DNA of 5,813 nucleotides, taken from contig CALEDU010000014.1 of the NCBI GenBank assembly GCA_937949455.1, positions 1 through 5,813 of the forward strand, given 5' to 3'. This DNA comes from an uncultured Tepidimonas sp. Lineage in GTDB: Bacteria > Pseudomonadota > Gammaproteobacteria > Burkholderiales > Burkholderiaceae_C. Shown piece after piece: positions 1 through 4,684 of the stretch (the first letter of the stretch is position 1; each line of letters opens with the position of its first letter). The notes under the pieces are model-generated. The model saw only the letters and a program-made list of their open reading frames with translations. It made no database searches and was not told where the DNA came from. The translations under genes and the position numbers were made by a program.

Positions 1-619
1 CCTGGCTGTCGCGGTTGAGCGGATTGATCTCCACCAGCGAGGCGTCCGTCTCCATGTAGCAGCGGTACAGGTTCTGCAGCAGCGTCACTGCCTGGTCCAC
101 TGTGTGGCCGGTCATGCCGATGCCCTCGGCCAGTTGGCGCGCCTGGGCCTCGCTCAGGCCGACCAGCGGATCGACAAAAATCTTCACGATCTTGTCGGGC
201 GTGTGCGCGGCGACCTCCTCGATATCCATGCCGCCTTCGCTGGAGGCGATGATCGCCACCTTCTGTGTCGCGCGGTCGGTCACCACCGACACGTAATACT
301 CTTTTTGGATGTCGGCGCCGTCTTCGATGTACAGGCGCCGCACCTTCTGGCCCTGCGGGCCGGTTTGGTGCGTGACCAGTTGCATACCCAAGATCTGGCC
401 GGCCAGTTCGCGCACCTGGTCGATGCTCTTGGCGACCTTCACGCCGCCGCCCTTGCCGCGGCCACCGGCGTGGATCTGGGCCTTGACCACCCAGACCGGC
501 CCGCCCAGCTTTTGGGCCGCTTCGACCGCTTCCTGCACCGTGAACGCGGGGATACCGCGCGGCACCGGCACGCCGAACTGACGCAAGATTTCCTTGCCTT
601 GGTACTCGTGAATCTTCAT
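1..619 (-). CDS. sucC: Succinyl-CoA synthetase (ADP-forming) beta subunit, N-terminal part
   Basis: Beta subunit of the TCA-cycle enzyme that interconverts succinyl-CoA and succinate with nucleotide phosphorylation in the cytoplasm, working with the SucD alpha subunit. The reading frame starts at an ATG at 617-619 (complement) and is open to the window edge, giving 206 codons; the family is about 385-390 residues, so roughly the C-terminal half lies outside. Seen directly: the start [12 protein letters not shown] typical of SucC, an ATP-grasp nucleotide-binding stretch with the glycine-rich AGGRGKGGG at residues 51-59, EGGMDIEE at 128-135, and VEINPL at 196-201, which carries the Mg-binding Glu and Asn of the family. 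An AGGAA Shine-Dalgarno sequence (complement of 624-628) precedes the start by 4 bases. It is divergent from argC. sucD would be expected downstream, beyond the left edge. No lesion is visible. Confidence 0.97.
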   Translation of the reverse strand, partial: MKIHEYQGKEILRQFGVPVPRGIPAFTVQEAVEAAQKLGGPVWVVKAQIHAGGRGKGGGVKVAKSIDQVRELAGQILGMQLVTHQTGPQGQKVRRLYIEDGADIQKEYYVSVVTDRATQKVAIIASSEGGMDIEEVAAHTPDKIVKIFVDPLVGLSEAQARQLAEGIGMTGHTVDQAVTLLQNLYRCYMETDASLVEINPLNRDSQ

Positions 620-836
620 GTGGTTCCTGTCTGAAGTGGCGTCTGACGGGAGGTCCGCCCGGCAGCAGGCGAGGCGTCGACGGGACTGCTCGCGCCGCCG
701 CGTGCACGAGTGCGCAGCAACCCCAATAGGGCACCACGGCTGGCGGGCCAGCGCGGGACAGCGCGAACTGTATCATGCTGCGTCGCACAAGCCTGATGCG
801 AAGCTGACGGGCCGCGCCAACCCGCCGGTCTGGATT

Positions 837-849
837 TTGACCTTGTCAA
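837..849. promoter_or_regulatory. Small perfect palindrome upstream of argC
   Basis: TTGAC-CTT-GTCAA: 5-bp perfect arms with a 3-base spacer, 28 bases before the argC start. The left arm also resembles a -35 hexamer (TTGACC), but I find no good -10 at a normal distance. It could be a small operator or chance. It does not resemble an ArgR box as known from E. coli. Confidence 0.25.
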
Positions 850-851
850 TG

Positions 852-864
852 GGGGGCGACCCCC
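852..864 (+). promoter_or_regulatory. GC hairpin next to the argC ribosome binding site
   Basis: Five G residues, a CGA loop and five C residues form a compact stem ending 2 bases before the argC Shine-Dalgarno GGAG (867-870). No T-run follows, so it is not an intrinsic terminator. If transcribed, it could affect ribosome access or mRNA stability; that role is inferred. Confidence 0.25.
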
Positions 865-877
865 GTGGAGTATCGAG

Positions 878-1798
878 ATGGCTCATGTCTTCATCGACGG
901 GGAAGCGGGCACGACCGGCTTGCAGATCCGCGAACGGCTGCAGGGGCTGGCCAGCGTGACGCTGCTGTCGATCGTCCCCGAGCGCCGCAAAGACCCACAG
1001 GCCAAGCGCGAGCGCATGGCGCAAGCGGATCTGGTCATCCTCTGTCTGCATGACGAGGCCGCGCGCGAGTCCGTCGCCATGATCGACGCTTTGCGCGCCG
1101 AGACGGGGCGCGCGCCGCGCATCATCGATGCCTCTACCGCGCACCGGGTGGCGCCCGGATGGGTGTATGGCTTTGCCGAACTGACACCCGGGCAGGCCGA
1201 AGCCATCCGCACAGCCGAGCGCGTGGCCAACCCCGGCTGCTACGCCACGGGGGCCATCGCACTGATTCGCCCGCTGGTCGACGCTGGTCTGATTCCGCCC
1301 GACCACCCCCTGTGCCTGCCCAGCGTCAGCGGCTACACCGGGGGCGGGCGCGCCATGATCGAGGCTTACGAATCCGGCCGCGCTCCCGCCTTCGAGCTGT
1401 ACGCCCTGGGGTTGGAGCACAAGCACCTGCCGGAGATCATGGCCTACACCGGCCTGCAGCGCCGCCCGCTGTTCGTGCCGTCTGTGGGCAATTTTGCGCA
1501 GGGCATGCTGGTGCAGCTGCCGTTGCATCTGGATGCGCTGCCGGGCCAGGTGCGCTCAGCCGATCTGCACGACGCGCTGGCGGCCCACTACGCGGACAGC
1601 GCCTGGGTATCGGTCGAGCCGCCGACCGCCGACGGCAAGCTGGACGCGGTGGCTCTGGCCGGCAGCGACCGGCTGGAGCTGCGGGTGTATGGCAACGACG
1701 CACGCCGCCACGCCCTGCTCGTGGCCCGATTGGACAACCTGGGCAAAGGCGCCAGCGGCGCGGCGGTGCAGAATCTGCGGCTGATGCTGGGCGTCTGA
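878..1798 (+). CDS. argC: N-acetyl-gamma-glutamyl-phosphate reductase, type 2
   Basis: Cytoplasmic NADPH-dependent enzyme of arginine biosynthesis that reduces N-acetyl-glutamyl-5-phosphate to the semialdehyde. The 306 residues match the shorter type 2 ArgC family (about 310) rather than the type 1 form (about 345). Seen: N-terminal nucleotide-binding loop [10 protein letters not shown] at residues 8-17, the nucleophile Cys121 in [16 protein letters not shown], the SGYTGGGR segment at 151-158, the substrate-side HKHLPE at 181-186, and the C-terminal [15 protein letters not shown] at 286-300. The ATG at 878 is supported by GGAG at 867-870 with a 7-base gap, and the protein begins directly at the Rossmann strand, so no earlier start is needed. 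It stands alone on its strand: divergent from sucC and convergent with the nitroreductase 52 bases downstream. All expected catalytic features are present. Confidence 0.96.
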   Translation: MAHVFIDGEAGTTGLQIRERLQGLASVTLLSIVPERRKDPQAKRERMAQADLVILCLHDEAARESVAMIDALRAETGRAPRIIDASTAHRVAPGWVYGFAELTPGQAEAIRTAERVANPGCYATGAIALIRPLVDAGLIPPDHPLCLPSVSGYTGGGRAMIEAYESGRAPAFELYALGLEHKHLPEIMAYTGLQRRPLFVPSVGNFAQGMLVQLPLHLDALPGQVRSADLHDALAAHYADSAWVSVEPPTADGKLDAVALAGSDRLELRVYGNDARRHALLVARLDNLGKGASGAAVQNLRLMLGV

Positions 1799-1812
1799 GG
1801 CGCTGCACAGCA

Positions 1813-1840
1813 CCGAGAGCATGGCCAAGGCGCTGCTCGG
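1813..1840. terminator. Possible weak hairpin between convergent genes
   Basis: CCGAG (1813-1817) pairs with CTCGG (1836-1840), extended by AGC with GCT and one bulged G, around an 11-base loop. It lies in the 52-base gap between the convergent argC and nitroreductase genes, where a shared terminator would be useful. There is no T-run on either side, so an intrinsic terminator is doubtful. Confidence 0.2.
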
Positions 1841-1850
1841 CGGGAGTGGC

Positions 1851-2480
1851 CTAAGCGGTTGCCGTGTCGTCGCCGAGCACGCTCAGCAGGTCTTGCGGCT
1901 GCGGCCGCGGCAAGGACCGATCCTTGAACGAGCCCACTGTGCCGATGCTGATGCAGCACACGGCCTGCTCGCCCTCTTGCAGGCCGCACAGGGCGGCCAG
2001 CCGGGGGGAGCGCATGGCTTGCCCGCTGGTCAGGCCGACACCGTATCCCAGCGCGTGCGCACCCAACAGCACGTTTTGCAGGGCTGCGCCCAACGACACC
2101 AGCCGCTCGGCGCTGGGGATGTTGGGTTCGGCGGGACCCAAGCGCGCGACGGCGATCAAGAGCACTGGCGCGCGCGCGGCTTTCTCGCGCGCGGCCTGCA
2201 GTTGTTCGGGCGTCGCCTGCGGATCACGGTCCAACAAGGCCATGGCAAACGCTTCGCCCAAGCGGGCACGTTGATCGTCCGGCACGAGGATGAAGCGCCA
2301 GGGCGTCAGTCGGCCATGATCGGGTGCTGCAGCGGCCAGACCCAGCAGTTCCAGCAGCGTTGCCCTGTCGGGGCCTGGCGCCACCAAGCGTCGCGGTGAG
2401 ACGTGGTGCCGCCCATGAATCAAGGTGCGCACCAGCGGCCAAGGTTCAGCAGGGCTGTCATCGGTATCCGAGGCGGGCAT
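1851..2480 (-). CDS. Nitroreductase family protein, YdjA-like
   Basis: Predicted FMN-dependent NAD(P)H oxidoreductase of the nitroreductase superfamily, cytoplasmic; substrate unknown. From the ATG at 2478-2480 (complement) the protein has 209 residues. Seen: an early basic FMN-phosphate-binding stretch around RTLIHGRHHVSPRR (18-31), the YdjA-type signature APDHGRLTPWRF at 52-63, the LVSLGAALQNVLLGAHALGYG helix region at 127-147, and the C-terminal GTVGSFKDRSLPRPQP at 180-195, which resembles the end of E. coli YdjA. The start is uncertain: an in-frame ATG at 2538-2540 would give 229 residues, and an in-frame TTG at 2633 lies upstream of an intrinsic terminator and is unlikely. Neither ATG has a convincing Shine-Dalgarno; I prefer 2480 because the family's homology begins about 12 residues later. 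It lies downstream of the aioA remnant on the same strand. Nitroreductase-like genes accompany aioBA in some arsenite oxidizers, so it may be part of that old locus, but a general housekeeping nitroreductase is equally possible. Confidence 0.9.
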   Translation of the reverse strand: MPASDTDDSPAEPWPLVRTLIHGRHHVSPRRLVAPGPDRATLLELLGLAAAAPDHGRLTPWRFILVPDDQRARLGEAFAMALLDRDPQATPEQLQAAREKAARAPVLLIAVARLGPAEPNIPSAERLVSLGAALQNVLLGAHALGYGVGLTSGQAMRSPRLAALCGLQEGEQAVCCISIGTVGSFKDRSLPRPQPQDLLSVLGDDTATA

Positions 2481-2557
2481 GGCGTGAGAGTGCAGCAGCG
2501 GGGCGGGCGTCGCCGTATTCAACGAGGCAATGCGGTCCATCGACTGAAAATCCAATG

Positions 2558-2582
2558 AAAAAAGGGGCGCACTGGGCACCCC
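2558..2582 (-). terminator. Rho-independent terminator after the aioA remnant
   Basis: On the minus strand GGGGTGC, loop CCAGT, GCGCCCC form a 7-bp stem (six GC pairs and one G-U wobble), followed at once by six T residues. On the plus strand the same position is a C-A mismatch and no T-run follows, so it acts leftward. It sits 47 bases after the aioA stop codon, where an operon-end terminator is expected, and 18 bases before the earlier of the two candidate ATG starts of the nitroreductase. Confidence 0.85.
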
Positions 2583-2629
2583 ACCGAAAAGTGGCCTCGC
2601 ATGCGCGGCAAGCAAGGCCTCTGGATCGA

Positions 2630-3199
2630 TCAAGCGTAGCGCCGCTCCTTGAAGCTGATGGTTTGCTTCCAGTCGTCGACGGTCCCCACACGCTTGATGC
2701 TGGCCCAGGTCCCTTTGTAATAGGGCACGACGTTGCGGTCAACCCACGATGTCACGACGTCGCCGTGCACGCCTTTGATGTATCCAAACAGCATGAAAGT
2801 GTGCCCGGGTTTTTGCGACTTCATCGGATAGGCCATCGCATAGGTGCTGCCGAAGTCGTTGAAGACCTCGACGATGTCGCCCGGCTTGACGCCCAACGCT
2901 TGGGCATCGCCAGGATGCATCTCGATGTAGGCCATCGGATAGCGATCGCGGACAAAGCTGTTGTACTGGTCGTGGTAGGCGGTCTGCCACACTTCGTTGG
3001 CGCGGCCGCTGTTGATTCAGAACTTGTGCTTGGCCTTCTGCTCGGCGACCATCGGTGGCAGCCCGGTGTAGACGGCTGGCTTGAAGTGCGCTTTGCCATC
3101 GGGCGTGTCGAACTTGTAGTCGGCGTACAGCATCTCGGTGCCGATGAGCTTGCCCTGCTGTACGGGGGCGGCTTCGAGCTCGACCCTGCCGAGCGCGCG
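2630..3199 (-). pseudogene. aioA: Arsenite oxidase large subunit, C-terminal remnant with internal stop
   Basis: Remnant of the molybdopterin-binding catalytic subunit of periplasmic arsenite oxidase, which oxidizes arsenite to arsenate with the Rieske subunit AioB. The frame reads QQGKLIGTEMLYADYKF (about 3110-3160), then KHKF, a TGA at 3017-3019, then [35 protein letters not shown] and [12 protein letters not shown], to a TGA at 2630-2632. These match the AioA C-terminal domain as I know it. The family has Trp between KF and INxGR, so the TGA is a TGG-to-TGA nonsense change. About 190 codons remain of a protein of roughly 825, so the [3Fe-4S] site and most of the molybdopterin fold are missing. 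No frameshift is seen on either side of the stop, which suggests fairly recent decay. The 5' boundary lies somewhere in 3160-3200, where the sequence passes into a kinase remnant on the other strand. A different dimethyl sulfoxide reductase family member is possible but fits less well. Confidence 0.88.
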
Positions 3200-3244
3200 G
3201 GCACACGGCTCGTGTTTTGGCTGCCCAATCGAGAGATGACATGA
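3161..3244 (+). pseudogene. Probable C-terminal tail of a sensor histidine kinase (aioS-like remnant)
   Basis: Immediately before the response regulator, the plus-strand frame ends in YGGGF (from 3161), then eight residues, then GTRLVFWLP (3200-3226) and NREMT, with a TGA at 3242-3244. The order and spacing match the end of histidine kinase ATPase domains, where HGG is followed about 12 residues later by GTxFxFxLP (the G2 box). The stop overlaps the regulator start as ATGA, a usual kinase-regulator junction. Upstream of about 3160 the same frame shows nothing kinase-like and the DNA is clearly aioA on the opposite strand, so only about 20-28 codons of the kinase survive. The aioS identity comes from context alone. 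The overlap with the aioA frame at 3161-3199 means one of the two readings there must be accidental. Confidence 0.6.
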
Positions 3245-4539
3245 GCGAACTGCTGCTGATCGAGGATGACCCCACCATGGGCGAATCCCTCGTGCAACGC
3301 TTTGAGATCGAAGGCTACACACTGCACTGGTGCCGACGCCTGGGTGACGCGGCCGCTCTGCTCGATGCCCCGCAGCGCTGGGCGGCGGTGGTCAGCGACG
3401 TGCGGCTGCCCGATGGGCTGGCCTCGACCTGGTTTAGGGCACAGCCAGCGGCGGTGCGGCGGCTGCCCTGGTTTTTTCTGACAGGCTACGGCAGCGTCGA
3501 CGACGCGGTGGTGGCCATGCGGGCCGGTGCGCGCGAATACCTGACCAAGCCGTTCGATATCGAACGACTCGTGACCCTGGTGCGCGATGCCACCGCGACG
3601 GGCGATGCCGACGATGGGGTCGTGCTGGGCATCTCGTCGGCGATGCGGCGTATCGAAGCGCTGCTGCGCAAAGTGGCGTCGCAGAAGGCTCCGGTGTTGC
3701 TCGCGGGTGAGTCCGGGGTCGGCAAGGAAGTGGCGGCGCGGCTCGTGCACGACGTGGCCGGGCGCGGCGAATTCGTCGCCGTCAACTGCGCGGCAATCCC
3801 CGAGACCATGCTCGAGGCCGAGTTTTTTGGATACGAAAAGGGCGCGTTCACGGGGGCGGCGCGCGTGCACCGCGGCTATTTGGAGCGGGCCAGCGGCGGC
3901 ACGCTTTTTCTCGATGAAGTCGGCGAGTTGCCCCTGTCTATGCAGGCCAAGCTGCTGCGCGCCTTGCAGGAGCGCAGTTTTTTCCGCCTCGGCTCGGAAA
4001 AGCCCACCTCGAGCGACTTTCGGCTCGTCTCTGCGACCAACCGGGATTTGCTCGCCGCCATGGCCGATGGGCGTTTCCGTGAAGACCTGTTCTACCGTAT
4101 TGCGGTGATCCGCGTCGACTTGCCTCCCCTGCGCGAACGTCCCGAGGATGTGCGCTGGCTTGCCCAGCGCATGTTGGCGCAGATGGCCATCGAACAGCAG
4201 CGCACGCTGGCGATGTCGGATGATTTTCTGGGCACGCTCATCACACGCCCCTGGCGTGGCAACGCGCGTGAGTTGCGGGCCATGCTCGAACAAGCGGTGG
4301 CGCTGAGCGAGACGGGCTGGTTGGACGCCCCCGCCCACGATGCCCCGCCCGATGTTGCAGCGACGGCTGAAGGGGGGGTGCTGCAGCCGCTGCAGCGTGT
4401 GCTCGAAGACACCGAGCGCCAGCACATTCGTCGCGCGCTGCAAATCGCGCAAGGCAGCGTGGGGCGCACGGCCGAGATGCTCGGCATCAGCCGCAAGACC
4501 TTGTGGGAAAAGATGCGACGCTTGGGCTTGAGTGCCTAG
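3241..4539 (+). CDS. aioR: Sigma-54-dependent response regulator, NtrC family, probable AioR
   Basis: Cytoplasmic two-component regulator that, when phosphorylated, would drive open-complex formation by sigma-54 RNA polymerase; 432 residues. Receiver domain about 1-115: acidic Glu8, Asp9 and Asp10, phosphoacceptor Asp53 in SDVRLPDG, Thr81 and Lys103 (LTKPF). AAA+ domain about 130-360: Walker A GESGVGKE at 156-163, the sigma-54 contact loop GAFTGA at 201-206 (in FFGYEKGAFTGA rather than the usual LFGHEKGAFTGA), Walker B TLFLDE at 221-226, SATNRDL at 264-270, FREDLFYR at 279-286, and RGNAREL at 339-345. Fis-type helix-turn-helix about 395-430, with GRTAEMLGISRKTLWEKM. The ATG at 3241 has GAGAG at 3231-3235; a TTG at 3217 adds residues outside the receiver fold and is rejected. 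All functional residues are intact, although the preceding kinase and adjacent aioA are remnants. The AioR name rests on neighbours and family; NtrC-class regulator is certain. Confidence 0.9.
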   Translation: MSELLLIEDDPTMGESLVQRFEIEGYTLHWCRRLGDAAALLDAPQRWAAVVSDVRLPDGLASTWFRAQPAAVRRLPWFFLTGYGSVDDAVVAMRAGAREYLTKPFDIERLVTLVRDATATGDADDGVVLGISSAMRRIEALLRKVASQKAPVLLAGESGVGKEVAARLVHDVAGRGEFVAVNCAAIPETMLEAEFFGYEKGAFTGAARVHRGYLERASGGTLFLDEVGELPLSMQAKLLRALQERSFFRLGSEKPTSSDFRLVSATNRDLLAAMADGRFREDLFYRIAVIRVDLPPLRERPEDVRWLAQRMLAQMAIEQQRTLAMSDDFLGTLITRPWRGNARELRAMLEQAVALSETGWLDAPAHDAPPDVAATAEGGVLQPLQRVLEDTERQHIRRALQIAQGSVGRTAEMLGISRKTLWEKMRRLGLSA

Positions 4540-4642
4540 CCCGCCGCTCTGTCCGTCGCCTGCTTGTATGGCCGCGCTGCTTTCGTGTCCATGGGCAAGG
4601 CGGGGTGTCTGTGTGCGCCGAGGAGGGGTCCGTCCGCAGTTT

Positions 4643-4651
4643 TGCTAAACT
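4643..4651 (+). promoter_or_regulatory. Candidate extended -10 promoter for the Y-family polymerase
   Basis: TGCTAAACT fits an extended -10 element (TGn followed by a hexamer matching TATAAT at four of six). Transcription would start near 4658, inside the inverted repeat at 4652-4673, leaving a leader of about 27 bases. No good -35 is visible, as is common for extended -10 promoters. Visual call only. Confidence 0.35.
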
Positions 4652-4673
4652 GAAGTGAATGTTTGTTCACTTC
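4652..4673. promoter_or_regulatory. Perfect inverted repeat, probable repressor operator
   Basis: GAAGTGAA, a 6-base spacer (TGTTTG), then TTCACTTC: perfect 8-bp arms over 22 bases. It is AT-rich within a GC-rich region, has no T-run after it, and lies just downstream of a candidate -10 and 11 bases before the polymerase start. The size and symmetry suit a dimeric helix-turn-helix repressor; the central GTGAATGT recalls TetR-family operators such as that of AcrR. It does not match a LexA box (CTGT-N8-ACAG), so SOS control by LexA is not indicated here. The regulator is not in the window. Confidence 0.6.
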
Positions 4674-4684
4674 TGGGGATGGGT

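Noticed and set aside
104..634. A 176-codon plus-strand frame antisense to sucC.
   Set aside because: The minus strand reads unmistakably as SucC; the His- and Asp-rich translation is a typical shadow.
616..849. A 77-codon minus-strand frame filling the sucC-argC gap.
   Set aside because: It has no recognisable features, an Arg-, Pro- and Ser-rich shadow composition, and overlaps the sucC start and its ribosome binding site.
773..1528. A 251-codon minus-strand frame antisense to argC.
   Set aside because: It overlaps a complete, confidently identified ArgC and has no family resemblance of its own.
2481..2633. N-terminal extension of the nitroreductase to the TTG at 2633.
   Set aside because: It would run through a strong intrinsic terminator at 2558-2582 and adds residues with no family counterpart.
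2324..3160. Most of a 306-codon plus-strand frame ending at 3244.
   Set aside because: It is antisense to the nitroreductase and the aioA remnant and shows no kinase features before about 3160. Only its last 20-28 residues look like real kinase sequence.
2630..3199. Selenocysteine recoding of the TGA at 3017-3019.
   Set aside because: The family residue here is Trp in the C-terminal domain, not a molybdenum ligand, and the gene is truncated anyway; nonsense mutation is simpler.
2821..4452. A 543-codon open frame on the minus strand antisense to the response regulator.
   Set aside because: It is opposite a clear NtrC-family gene with all motifs, has no recognisable domain, is biased in the way GC-rich antisense frames are, and at its end runs out of frame with the aioA remnant.
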